DNA of 40,852 nt from UBA9676 sp036522155 (lineage in GTDB: Bacteria; Actinomycetota; Actinomycetes; Streptosporangiales; Streptosporangiaceae), in NCBI GenBank assembly GCA_036522155.1, contig DATDGI010000094.1:1-40852 (forward strand). Reading direction: 5' to 3'. Shown here piece by piece: positions 31,091 through 39,629 of the stretch. A model generated the notes under the pieces. The model worked only from the letters and a program-made list of their open reading frames with translations. It did no database searches and was not told the DNA's origin. Every line of letters begins with the position of its first letter. Positions within the stretch are counted from its first letter, which is position 1. The translations under genes and the position numbers were made by a program.

Positions 31091-32422
31091 TTACAAGTAG
31101 GACCTCACCGCCCCGATCACGTCGTACTGGTCGGTGACCAGGGGGATCAGTCGCCAGTTGTCGAATGATGTGCAAGGGTGGGAAATATAACTGCCGACCA
31201 GGTCGCCGACGGCTAGGGGGGAGTCGGCAGGCAGGCGCATGCGGGCATGCTGGTCATTGAGCGATAGCACCTCATACTTCTCCGGCGGCAGGCTGGCCGG
31301 CCCGTTCTCCGTCTGCGCGGCGAAAGGAACCGGGAATCCCCGGTCGTGCGCAGCATCCCGTTTGCCAAAATTGAGAATCGCGAGCTCAGGCTCGGGCCGG
31401 GAAAGAATCGCTGCCCAGAGTTCAAGCGCCTGCTCCAACTTCGGCGAACCGCCCGAACGCCCGGCCAGGGGCGAGAACTTCTCGTACTCCACGGCGTCGT
31501 GGGTGACATACGACCCGGCCCGGATCAGGGTGCGAACCGGCTGGGACAGGGCCCATGGCCCGGCGAGCTTGGCGGCTACCCGGTCGAACCACATGCTGCC
31601 CCCAGCGCTGACCAGGACCTCGTGCGCACCCTGCAGCAAGCCCTCAGTGTCAAGCCTGGTGACCAGTTCCCGCAGCCCGCCGAGGAGCTGGTCCACCCGG
31701 CCGATCGTCTGCTCAGCCGTTCCAGGTGGGAAGAGGTTCTCGTACGCCTCGGCCCCCGCGATCCGCAGCCGCTCCAGTCGCGCGACAGTACGCGCCAGAT
31801 CTATTGCGTCCGCCACGCTGCGGCACCCGCAGCGGGCGCCTGGGATGCCGAGCTCGATGAGGACGGGCAGGCGCCCGCGGAAGCCCGCACTGGTGAGATG
31901 TCCGTCGAGCAGGCTGGCGCCCCGCTCCGAATCGACGAGGCAGTAGATCTCCAGACTGGGATCCTGATCGAGTTCACGCGCGATCCACGACGCCGCCGCC
32001 GCATCGACCACCTCGTTGGCCAGGAAGAGACGCTGCGCGCCCACGCTGCGGAGAACTCTGGCCTGGTGCACGTCGGCGACGGTGAGAGCCCATGCACCTG
32101 CTGCCTGCTGTCGATCTGCGATCTGCGGGGCAATGGGGGTCTTGGTGTGGGGTGCCAGGCTGACCGCGTGCGCTGAGCAGTACTCAGCCATCAGGTCGAT
32201 GTTGTGCTGGAGTGCTCGGTCTTTGAGCACCATGACCGGGGTCGAGAAGGGCGGCTGCAGCGCATTCCAGCCTTGCCTGCCCGCGGCCCCGATCTGAACT
32301 GGTTGATCGGTCACCGGAAATGACTTGTACTGGCAGTCGATCGGCTGGGCCAAGATCGCCTCAAGCCGCAAGCCGACGTTGGCTCCTGTGGGCTGGGCGC
32401 CCGCCTCACCGGATGGCAGCAT
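31091..32422 (-). CDS. fold-III PLP enzyme: amino-acid deaminase / D-threonine-aldolase-like
   Basis: 443 residues. An alanine-racemase-like N-terminal barrel carries the PLP lysine in LAPHTKTPIAPQIADRQQAA, followed by GAWALTVADVHQARVLRSVG. The C-terminal half has the DSD1-type metal site in ISHPCTSFDNWRLIPLVTD. Such enzymes split or deaminate D-3-hydroxy-amino acids (D-threonine, D-serine, 3-hydroxyaspartate types). The ATG at 32422 shares a base with the stop of the upstream PLP gene (TGATG); a GTG at 32440 adds six residues. Lying directly behind another PLP enzyme, it probably acts in the same pathway. Confidence 0.88.
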   Translation of the reverse strand: MLPSGEAGAQPTGANVGLRLEAILAQPIDCQYKSFPVTDQPVQIGAAGRQGWNALQPPFSTPVMVLKDRALQHNIDLMAEYCSAHAVSLAPHTKTPIAPQIADRQQAAGAWALTVADVHQARVLRSVGAQRLFLANEVVDAAAASWIARELDQDPSLEIYCLVDSERGASLLDGHLTSAGFRGRLPVLIELGIPGARCGCRSVADAIDLARTVARLERLRIAGAEAYENLFPPGTAEQTIGRVDQLLGGLRELVTRLDTEGLLQGAHEVLVSAGGSMWFDRVAAKLAGPWALSQPVRTLIRAGSYVTHDAVEYEKFSPLAGRSGGSPKLEQALELWAAILSRPEPELAILNFGKRDAAHDRGFPVPFAAQTENGPASLPPEKYEVLSLNDQHARMRLPADSPLAVGDLVGSYISHPCTSFDNWRLIPLVTDQYDVIGAVRSYL

Positions 32423-33561
32423 CAGTCGCTCACCGGCCACCAGCTGGGGTTGCGGAGATCAGCGAGCAAGCTACCCGACTTCAGCCCGGTGCCGCTCAAG
32501 ATGACGACAGGTGCTTCACCCAGCTGGCTGCCGGCGCCGTGGCCGGCCAGCTGCTTCAGGCCGGCGAAGCCCACCGCCGCGGTCGCCTCCACGTAGAAGC
32601 CGCTGGCGGCAAGCCGCAATGCGGCGTCCCTTATCTCTTCTTCGCTGACAGTCATGGCAGTACCCGAACTGGCCCGGATTGCGCCGAGCACCTGGCGTCC
32701 GCGCACCGGAAGCTCGCAGGCGATCCCCTCCGCGAGGGTCGCATGGCCTGCCCAGCGTGGCACGGGCTCGGCGAGCCCATTCGCGATCGCGTTAGCGACC
32801 GAGTCGAACGCCGCGGCCTGGACCGCGATGAGGCGGGGCAGCCTTTCCACCAGCCCGCCGCGCACGAGCGCGTCGAACCCCCGGTACAGGCCCAGGATGA
32901 TCCCGCCGTTCCCGCACGGGGCGAGAACCGAGCTGGGGGCACGGCGGCCGAGCTGTTCCCACACCTCGAACGCAACTGTCGCCAGGCCAGCCCCGAAGTC
33001 GGGCGACCAGTTGTGGCTGGCGTAAAAGCTGCTCTCAGCAGCCGCCATGGCGGCCCGGGTGGCGTCCCGGCGCTGCCCTGCGACAGGTTCAAGCGTTCCG
33101 CCGACGGCGGCTATCTGCGCCAGTTTCCCGCGGGAGTTGCCGGCCGGGACGAAGACCCGGCAAGCTATTCCGGCCGCGGCACAGTACGTCGATATCGCGG
33201 CGCCGGCGTTCCCGGAGGAATCCAGCACGATGTCCTTGACGCCCAGATCGGCCAGCCGTGATGCGAGGACGGCCGCGCCGCGGTCCTTGTAGCTTCCGCT
33301 GGGCAGGAGGTAATCCAGCTTCAGATGTGCCCCCAGCTCGCTCATGATCAGTGGGGTGGTCTGCTCACCGAGGCTGACCCGCGCATCCTCAGCCACGGGA
33401 GGGAGCAGCGACGCGTATCGCCACACACCTGAGCGTTTGGCGTCGATATCGGCCAACGATGCTGGGGCTGAGCTGAGCTCGAGTGGTTCCCCGCAGCTGC
33501 AGCGCCAACGGGGCTCGCCAAGGTCATAGGTCTTGCCGCAAACGATGCAGAAATACCGCAC
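32422..33561 (-). CDS. threonine-synthase-like PLP enzyme with N-terminal zinc ribbon
   Basis: 379 residues. The N-terminal CIVCGKTYDL ... WRCSCGEPLEL is a four-cysteine zinc-ribbon-like knuckle seen in threonine-synthase-type proteins. The PLP lysine is in PSGSYKDRGAAVLASRLADL; the phosphate-binding Gly loop is GNGGIILGLY, and the substrate loop SSGNAGAAISTYCAAAG. The end VVILSGTGLKSG is family-typical. It could be a threonine synthase homologue used in breakdown, or an ammonia-lyase/dehydratase; a biosynthetic role is unlikely in this context. GTG 33561 has AAGGAGGAG ten bases upstream. Confidence 0.9.
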   Translation of the reverse strand: MRYFCIVCGKTYDLGEPRWRCSCGEPLELSSAPASLADIDAKRSGVWRYASLLPPVAEDARVSLGEQTTPLIMSELGAHLKLDYLLPSGSYKDRGAAVLASRLADLGVKDIVLDSSGNAGAAISTYCAAAGIACRVFVPAGNSRGKLAQIAAVGGTLEPVAGQRRDATRAAMAAAESSFYASHNWSPDFGAGLATVAFEVWEQLGRRAPSSVLAPCGNGGIILGLYRGFDALVRGGLVERLPRLIAVQAAAFDSVANAIANGLAEPVPRWAGHATLAEGIACELPVRGRQVLGAIRASSGTAMTVSEEEIRDAALRLAASGFYVEATAAVGFAGLKQLAGHGAGSQLGEAPVVILSGTGLKSGSLLADLRNPSWWPVSD

Positions 33562-33595
33562 GATCCGGCCGCTCCTCCTTAGTGCGAACGCTGGG

Positions 33596-34630
33596 CTATC
33601 TGGAATGGCCGTCCGCGGACACCGTGACGAGCCCGTGGGGGTTGCTGGCCTGCTCGAAGCAACGTGGCAGCGCATCCCGTTCGATACCTGCCATCAGCAG
33701 AAGTCGTAGCAGGACGGTGGCGTGCGAGGTGCCGATGCTCACCGCGGGCACTATCCCGTGCGAGATGAGATCGGTTTCTGAGCCAGGATAGGCGTACGTA
33801 CTTCTCAGGGTCTCCCCCGCGTTCGTTCGCGAGGTGAAGACCACCGGGATCTCGTCAGCCACCTTGGTGAGGATCGGCACAATCCAGCCGGGCACGTGCC
33901 CGCCGCCGAAGGCGGCCACCACAAGACCGTGGTAGCCCAACGAGGGCACCGCCTCGATGAGTCTGCCGTCGTCATCGAAAAACACCGTCGCCTGGCCGAC
34001 GCGTGCATGCTGGGCATCCGGCGGCACGCGGATGTGGAGACGGCCGTTGGGGCGCACCAGGATCCGTACCCGGTCCTCGCTTACGTAGCCGAGAGGGCCG
34101 GCGACCGGCGAAGCAAAGGTCGACGTGGAACTGGTGTGGCTTTTGCGGACGTACCGGGAGGAATGGATTTCGTCGTTGAAGACCACCACAGTCCCCAGCC
34201 CGCGCGCCTCCGGACTGGCAGCCACGCGGATGGCCGCGAGCAAGTTCGCCGGGCCATCGGATCCGGGAAGGCTTGAGTTGCGCATCGCTCCGGTGAATAC
34301 GATCGGGACGTTAAGTGCCGTGAGCAGCCCGAGCGCATAGGCAGTCTCCTCGAGCGTGTCCGTCCCCTGGGTGACGACGACCCCGTCGACGCCGGATTCG
34401 ACCGCTGTTTCGACCAGGGATCGGAGTTCGAACAGGTCCGGCAGCCGTAGGTCACCAGATGGCACCATTCGCACCGAGTGAACCCCGATGTCCGCGACTC
34501 CGCTGGCCTCGGGAACGCTGCCCAGTAGCTCTGGCCCGGTGATCCGCACGATGGCGGCCTCGCCGGAATCGGCTGAGCTTGCGATCGTCCCGCCGAGTGT
34601 GAATACCGCCACGCGCGGAAGGGTGGTCAT
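33596..34630 (-). CDS. L-asparaginase family amidohydrolase
   Basis: 344 residues. VAVFTLGGTIASS holds the first catalytic threonine (about residue 15), and GVVVTQGTDTLEETAYALGL holds the second Thr with the neighbouring Asp of the second active site. TGAMRNSSLPGSDGPANLLA is a conserved block. The last third is the C-terminal domain. It hydrolyses side-chain amides such as asparagine or a half-amide; no signal peptide is present, so it acts in the cytoplasm. A strong site (GGGAGAGG) precedes the ATG, which overlaps the RidA gene by four bases. Confidence 0.92.
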   Translation of the reverse strand: MTTLPRVAVFTLGGTIASSADSGEAAIVRITGPELLGSVPEASGVADIGVHSVRMVPSGDLRLPDLFELRSLVETAVESGVDGVVVTQGTDTLEETAYALGLLTALNVPIVFTGAMRNSSLPGSDGPANLLAAIRVAASPEARGLGTVVVFNDEIHSSRYVRKSHTSSTSTFASPVAGPLGYVSEDRVRILVRPNGRLHIRVPPDAQHARVGQATVFFDDDGRLIEAVPSLGYHGLVVAAFGGGHVPGWIVPILTKVADEIPVVFTSRTNAGETLRSTYAYPGSETDLISHGIVPAVSIGTSHATVLLRLLLMAGIERDALPRCFEQASNPHGLVTVSADGHSR

Positions 34631-35058
34631 GACTCTGCCTCTCCCGGCGGCTGTCGCGTGGCTATCGCGTCAACCTCGACCAGAATGTCTCGGAGCTGTG
34701 ATCCAACCGTGGTTCGCGATGGATAGGGCGGGCTGAAGTATTGCTGGTAGACGGCATTGAATTCGTCGAAGAACCTAAGATCCGCCAGGTAGACCGTCAC
34801 CTTGACGACTTGATCGGGTGAGCTGCCGGCTGCCGCGAGCACGTGCCGTAGGTTGGTGAGCACGGCATTGGCCTGTCGGGCGAAGCTCTCAGGAATGGCA
34901 CCTGTGGCTGGATCTACGGGCCGCTGCCCGGATACAAACACGAAGTCAGCTGCTGCCACTGCCTGCGAGTACGGTCCGCCGGGCCTGGCCGCGGTAGTCG
35001 TGCTTACAGGTGAGATACTGATCATCCGACCCAGCTCTGGGGTGCCGTCATCTTTCAT
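34627..35058 (-). CDS. RidA-family enamine/imine deaminase
   Basis: 143 residues of the RidA/YjgF/UK114 family: GGPYSQAVAAADFVFVSGQR, then FARQANAVLTNLRHVLAAAG, VVKVTVYLADLRFFDEFNAV, and YPSRTTVGSQ, which bears the substrate-binding arginine, followed by VEVDAIA. RidA speeds the hydrolysis of reactive enamines made by PLP dehydratases, fitting the two PLP lyases downstream. The ATG at 35058 is four bases after the deacetylase stop, without a good ribosome-binding site, so it is probably coupled; an ATG at 35025 is an alternative start. Confidence 0.9.
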   Translation of the reverse strand: MKDDGTPELGRMISISPVSTTTAARPGGPYSQAVAAADFVFVSGQRPVDPATGAIPESFARQANAVLTNLRHVLAAAGSSPDQVVKVTVYLADLRFFDEFNAVYQQYFSPPYPSRTTVGSQLRDILVEVDAIATRQPPGEAES

Positions 35059-35062
35059 CTAT

Positions 35063-35944
35063 TCAGGCGGTCAGCGGGTGCCGGGCCCTGAAGTCCTCGG
35101 CGATCTTGTCCATGGTTTGCCAGCTGACACCCTCGTGGTCGCTCATGTATTCGGTGAGACGTTCCAGCATGAGGAGTACCTGCGGCCTGCCGCTGACGTC
35201 CGGATGGATTGTGAGCGCGAAAACGGCGTAATCCATCTCGCGGTACACCCAGTCGAATTGGTCACGCCACATCTCTTCAAGATGCCGGGGACTAACAAAG
35301 CCGTGACTGTTGGGCGAGTTCTTGATGAACATCATCGGCGGCAGATCGTCGAGATACCAGTTAGCCCCGATCTCGACAAGATCGATGGTGGTTCCCCGGA
35401 TGAGCGGCTTCATCCACTCATCGGCCTCCTTGGAGTAATCGATATTCGTCCAGGAATCACCTACGCGCGAGTAGAAGGGAAGGAAGTCGTTGTAGGCCTG
35501 GCTGTGGTCATAAGTGAAACCATTCGCCAGCAGCAGCTCTGCGGTCTGGTCGGACATCTCCCACCAAGGGGCCACATAGCCGCGCGGCCGGGCCCCGCTT
35601 ACCTTCTCGATGAGCTCGACGCTGTGCTCCATGACCCTGCGTTCCTGGGCCGCAGTCATGTTGATCGGGTTCTCGTGCGAGTAGCCATGCGCCCCGATCT
35701 CATGACCGCCGTCCACGACCATACGGACCTGGTCGGGGAACGTCTCCAGGGAGTGTCCCGGGATGAACCAGCTGGCCTTGATGCCCGCACGTTCGAGGAA
35801 TTTGAGCAGGCGGGGGACGCCGACTTCTCCGGCGAACATGCCTCGCTGGATATCTGAGGGCGAATCCTGACCGCCGTAGGACCCCAGCCAGCCGGCCACC
35901 GCGTCAATGTCGATTCCGATTGCGCACTTGATGTCTTTGCTCAC
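35063..35944 (-). CDS. polysaccharide-deacetylase-fold enzyme, PgdA/cyclic-imide-hydrolase type
   Basis: 293 residues, NodB-type barrel. IGIDIDAVAGWLGSYGG has the first Asp pair. The metal-binding histidines are in GAHGYSHENP, the later catalytic block in APWWEMSDQTAELLLANGF, and FALTIHPDVSGRPQVL carries the final His. The stretch ANWYLDDLPPMMFIKN is typical of the HP0310/PgdA-imidase subgroup rather than chitooligosaccharide deacetylases. That subgroup contains deacetylases and hydrolases of cyclic imides (opening the ring to a half-amide). No signal peptide is present, consistent with a small-molecule role. GTG 35944 has GGGAG six bases before it. Confidence 0.85.
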   Translation of the reverse strand: MSKDIKCAIGIDIDAVAGWLGSYGGQDSPSDIQRGMFAGEVGVPRLLKFLERAGIKASWFIPGHSLETFPDQVRMVVDGGHEIGAHGYSHENPINMTAAQERRVMEHSVELIEKVSGARPRGYVAPWWEMSDQTAELLLANGFTYDHSQAYNDFLPFYSRVGDSWTNIDYSKEADEWMKPLIRGTTIDLVEIGANWYLDDLPPMMFIKNSPNSHGFVSPRHLEEMWRDQFDWVYREMDYAVFALTIHPDVSGRPQVLLMLERLTEYMSDHEGVSWQTMDKIAEDFRARHPLTA

Positions 35945-35954
35945 GCTGGTCTCC

Positions 35955-36734
35955 CTAATCGCTGCCTGCTAGCCATCGCCCACCGTCGACCACGATCACG
36001 TGCCCGGTGACGAACGAAGCCTCGGGGCTGGCGAGGTACACAAAGGCGGCCGCCACGTCGTCGGGGTCTCCCACCCGCCTGACTGGTGTTCCCTCGGCTT
36101 GATCGGCCACGCCAGCCGGTCCGAGGGAGTTCACCGTGTCAAGGGATTGCGGCGTGGCAACAACTCCGGGCGCGACACCGTTCACCGTGATGCCTGCGGG
36201 ACCGAGTTCGACAGCGAGAGAGTTGATCATGCCAACGAGGCCGCCCTTGCTGGCGGCGTAGGAGGTGTGCTCGATCCAGGCCTGCAGCGGGCCGGAGACT
36301 GAGGTGGTCGCCAGCAGCCGGCCCCAGCCGCGCTGGCGCATGTAGGGGATCGCGGCCTGGAAGCAGCGCCAGGCGCCGGCCAGGTTGACATCGAGGATCA
36401 GGTCCCACTGTTCGTCGGAGACCTGCTCCGGCAGCGGCTCCCTTCGAGCGATTCCGGCGTTCGCCACCACGATGTCTGCCGACCCAAGCTCACCGATCGC
36501 ACGGTCAACGAGCTGCCGGACCTGCTGGCGATCGCGCACGTCGACTTCGGCCGCGATTGCCTTGGCGCCAAGGGCGCGGGCATCTTCGATCACCGGCCCG
36601 ATATCGTGGCCGTCCGGAGGGTACCAGGCGAGGGCCAGGTCCGCGCCCGCGCCTGCGAAGGCACGCGCCGTTGCCGCGCCGATTCCAGATGCCGCGCCGC
36701 TGATCACAGCAACACGCGATTCGAGCGAGAACAT
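35955..36734 (-). CDS. classical SDR oxidoreductase
   Basis: 259 residues. ISGAASGIGAATARAFAGAG is the G-x-x-x-G-x-G cofactor site, DVRD the adenine-ring acidic motif, VANAGIAR the N-A-G stretch, ATTSVSGP the catalytic Ser region and SYAASKGG the Y-x-x-x-K. It ends with VIVVDGGRWLAG. It is thus a complete NAD(P)-dependent dehydrogenase or reductase of an alcohol/ketone. The substrate is unknown but belongs to the cluster's pathway. Ten bases separate it from the deacetylase gene. The ATG at 36734 has only a weak GGATGGG nearby. Confidence 0.92.
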   Translation of the reverse strand: MFSLESRVAVISGAASGIGAATARAFAGAGADLALAWYPPDGHDIGPVIEDARALGAKAIAAEVDVRDRQQVRQLVDRAIGELGSADIVVANAGIARREPLPEQVSDEQWDLILDVNLAGAWRCFQAAIPYMRQRGWGRLLATTSVSGPLQAWIEHTSYAASKGGLVGMINSLAVELGPAGITVNGVAPGVVATPQSLDTVNSLGPAGVADQAEGTPVRRVGDPDDVAAAFVYLASPEASFVTGHVIVVDGGRWLAGSD

Positions 36735-36754
36735 GTCAGCTACCCATCCAGGCT

Positions 36755-37504
36755 CTACAGCGTGACATCGCCGCCGTTCGGTCCGAGCGTCTGCCCGGTG
36801 TAGTACGAGGAGTCGTCTGAAGCCAAGAAGATCGCGGTTGGGACCACTTCACCCACCTGGCCAAAGCGCCGGATCGGCAGTTGGCCGAGTTTGCGTTGCA
36901 CCCATTCCGGTGACTCGTTGGCCAGCATCTCGGTCTCGATGGGTCCTGGCGCGATGGCGTTCACCAAGATGTTGAGGTGTGAGACCTCACGGGCAAGGGC
37001 CTTGGTGAACCCGATCAGGCCGGCCTTGCTGGCGCTGTAATGCGCCATCGTCTCGCCTCCCAGCTGCCCGAGCTGGGAGGCCATGTTGATGATCCTTCCC
37101 TGACCCTGCGAGATCATGGCAGGCAGAACGGCCCGGGTGCACAGGAAGGGCCCGCGCAGGTTGACGGCGATGATGCGGTCCCATTCAGCAACCGGCATTT
37201 CCGCCACCGGATACTCGCTGACCACGCCAGCGTTGTTCACCAAAACGTCAATACCGCCCAGTGCTTCCACGGCGGCTGTCATGGCCGCTGTCACCTCGGT
37301 TTCGCTAGCGACATCGGCGCGGAAGTAGAAACCCCTCCGTCCAGCGGCCTCCGCGGCGGCGGCGAACTGCCCGCCAGCCGTTTGCTCCTGGACATCGATG
37401 ACAGCGACATCCGCATCCTCCTGGGCGAAGCCGACGGCGATGGCATGCCCGATTCCCTGAGCGCCGCCGGTGATCACGGCACGTCTACCGGCGAGCCTAT
37501 GCAT
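36755..37504 (-). CDS. classical SDR oxidoreductase
   Basis: 249 residues. ITGGAQGIGHAIAVGFAQED is the cofactor site, VLVNNAGVVSEY the N-N-A-G, IINMASQLGQLGG the Ser region and HYSASKAGLIGFTKALARE the Tyr-Lys pair. The acidic V-I-D at the end of strand 2 suggests NAD rather than NADP. It is related to, but distinct from, the SDR just downstream, so two successive oxidation steps or two substrates are possible. The start overlaps the permease stop by eight bases (ATGCATAG), which argues for coupling. Confidence 0.92.
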   Translation of the reverse strand: MHRLAGRRAVITGGAQGIGHAIAVGFAQEDADVAVIDVQEQTAGGQFAAAAEAAGRRGFYFRADVASETEVTAAMTAAVEALGGIDVLVNNAGVVSEYPVAEMPVAEWDRIIAVNLRGPFLCTRAVLPAMISQGQGRIINMASQLGQLGGETMAHYSASKAGLIGFTKALAREVSHLNILVNAIAPGPIETEMLANESPEWVQRKLGQLPIRRFGQVGEVVPTAIFLASDDSSYYTGQTLGPNGGDVTL

Positions 37505-39020
37505 CGGGTGTGTCGGTAGCGGTACCCGCAGATTCAGGGCCGGCTTCAGCCTGAGCCTGCACCAGCTCGGGCTCGGCCTGCCCAGCTGAGGAGTTCGCGT
37601 CCGCGACGATGACCGGCACGGCGAAGAACGGCGCCCGGGTGAAGTACTTGACCAGCCAGGCAGCGGGAAAAATCAGGACGAACATTACGATGAACGGATA
37701 GAGCGTTTCGTGCGGCGTCGTCGGGAAGGCTACGATAGCCGCGTACACAAGTCCAGCGCCCCCAAGGAATGGCAGGACACCAGCAAGCATGAACTGCCGC
37801 ACGCTGCTCGTGAGGGTACGCCGGTAGTACCAGATACAGGCAATCGCACCTGCGACGTAGATCACAATGTACAAGAAGCCGGCTGTACCGCTTACCAGTC
37901 CGATCGTCTTTCCCGCTGAAGCGTTTGCTAGATAGATGATCAGCGCTGCGACTGGAATTATTGCCGCAATAGTTAGACCGAGCGCCGGGGTGCGGTGCCG
38001 GCTCAGTCGGCCAAGCCACTTCGGCAATAGACCTTCCCGCGACAGACCAAAGCTCATCCGGCTAAAATTCTGAAGCTGCGACTGGACGACCGCGACGACC
38101 GAGGATAGGACAGCCAGCGACACGATGCTCGACCAGGGCTTAGGCCAGATGACGCTAGCGCTATAGGCGATGATGTTCCCGGCATGAGCGATCAGAAGCT
38201 TCGCCGGTGCGCTCGCCTGGATCGCCATAGTCAGAATGACGAACCAGATGATGCAGAAGACCACAGAGATGATTCCGGCCCGCCCCGGGTTACGCCTTAC
38301 GTCCGTGCCTTCCTCGGCGAGGTAAACCGACGCCTCCCAGCCGCCGAACATGAAGACGCCCAGGACAGCGCCGTTCATGAGAGCGTGGAAACTTGGTGCG
38401 GTCGAGGGAAGCAGCCACGACAGGTGCGGGTGTGTGGTACCCGGGTGCCCGGTGAACTCCGCGACGAAGAGCCCGATCACGAAAGCCACGATGATCGCAT
38501 ACTCGATCCAGACCACGATTGTCTGAAAACGGATCGCCCGCCGTACGCCCTCGATCGCGATGAACAGAACCAGGCCGGTAATCACGGCGGTGCACAACCA
38601 CTGCAGGACGGCATTGTTCTGGTGGCTGGGATATACGACCCCGAGAAGATAGGGTCCGAACAGCGTGATATTACTGACGTTGGCGGTAAGGGTCATCAGG
38701 ATCACTGCGAAACCAATCGCCAGGCCAGTGACGGGGCGGATCGCGCGCGCTATCCACATCGCCTGCGCGGCGGCGGACGGCCGCCACAGGTTCATGTAGT
38801 GGTAAGAGACGGCGATAAAGAGCATCGCCAACCCCACGAGCACCACCACCGACGGGCTGGCGAGCCCGGAGACGGCCATGATGGCGCCGAGAGTCAGGGC
38901 GACGGCCGTGGAGGGCGCCACATTCGTGATGCCGGCTATGAAGTCTCCGAACAACGTGACTTCGCGGGCGGCCAGATGCGTTGGATGGTGGGTTGGCGTG
39001 CCTGCCGGACTGCTGCTCAT
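37497..39020 (-). CDS. APC-superfamily amino-acid permease
   Basis: 507 residues with about twelve membrane helices, starting after a ~30-residue cytoplasmic lead (EVTLFGDFIAGITNVAPSTA is the family's unwound first helix region). The sequence GVFMFGGWEASVYLAEEGTD matches the helix-6 'G-x-E' region that contacts substrate in this family. The C-terminal 40 residues are polar and Glu/Gln-rich. It would bring an amino acid or related compound into the cell by secondary transport. As first gene of the cluster it marks the compound as external. GGAGAG precedes the ATG at 39020. Confidence 0.92.
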   Translation of the reverse strand: MSSSPAGTPTHHPTHLAAREVTLFGDFIAGITNVAPSTAVALTLGAIMAVSGLASPSVVVLVGLAMLFIAVSYHYMNLWRPSAAAQAMWIARAIRPVTGLAIGFAVILMTLTANVSNITLFGPYLLGVVYPSHQNNAVLQWLCTAVITGLVLFIAIEGVRRAIRFQTIVVWIEYAIIVAFVIGLFVAEFTGHPGTTHPHLSWLLPSTAPSFHALMNGAVLGVFMFGGWEASVYLAEEGTDVRRNPGRAGIISVVFCIIWFVILTMAIQASAPAKLLIAHAGNIIAYSASVIWPKPWSSIVSLAVLSSVVAVVQSQLQNFSRMSFGLSREGLLPKWLGRLSRHRTPALGLTIAAIIPVAALIIYLANASAGKTIGLVSGTAGFLYIVIYVAGAIACIWYYRRTLTSSVRQFMLAGVLPFLGGAGLVYAAIVAFPTTPHETLYPFIVMFVLIFPAAWLVKYFTRAPFFAVPVIVADANSSAGQAEPELVQAQAEAGPESAGTATDTPDA

Positions 39021-39629
39021 CGGGCTCTCCAGTTGAGGATCCGCGCGTCACCCTGTTCCCGCGAGCGCCTGACCGCCAGGAGTCCTGGCGTTGATGCTGC
39101 GCTGGGTCTTGCGCGGAGGCTACTCCCGCCTATTGAATCCAGTCAAGGGTTGACTGTGCCGGAATTAGCCTGATTTGTTGTATCTCAGCGGGCAGCAGTG
39201 TATCCCGTCTGAGAGCATGGATTCAGATACGATCCGTGACCGAGTAGCTGTTGATCGTCTTCAGTTCGGAGAGGTGGGCAGATGGCGACGGTCGAGCCGG
39301 GGACCTCACGTCGGCGACCCTGTCAGCATGGGCTTCCGCCGGACCTTCATCCAACGTCCGGCGAAGGCGCGCCGAGCACCCTGCATCTGGGGGGCGCCGG
39401 GCTGACGGTGCTGGGCTGAACGTCAGTGAGCTTCAGGACTTGGCAGCATCGTCCAATCCTCGACCGCCCCGATGATCGCCCGCGGCGCCTATCTCTGGTC
39501 CCGCACCACCCGCTGAGCTGTGGACCGATGAAGCTAGCCTCGGCAATCGCCCCACCAACAGCAAGTACGATCATTGGCGTTTCGACTAGCTCGAACGTCC
39601 GCAGGCCACGACCGAGGAGGTAGGGGCTA
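39021..39629. promoter_or_regulatory. divergent control region between the permease operon and the GntR gene
   Basis: 609 bases with no gene I can support. Features seen: a perfect palindrome AGTCAA-GGG-TTGACT at 39141-39155, which offers a TTGACT -35-like box on each strand; three TGTATC/GATACG half-sites at 39179-39184, 39199-39204 and 39226-39231 (the last inverted); and a hairpin at 39184-39213 (CTCAG-CGGG ... CCCG-T-CTGAG). They sit about 120-210 bases upstream of the permease start. This is the obvious place for GntR-type repression of the catabolic cluster. I could not define a convincing -10. Confidence 0.5.
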
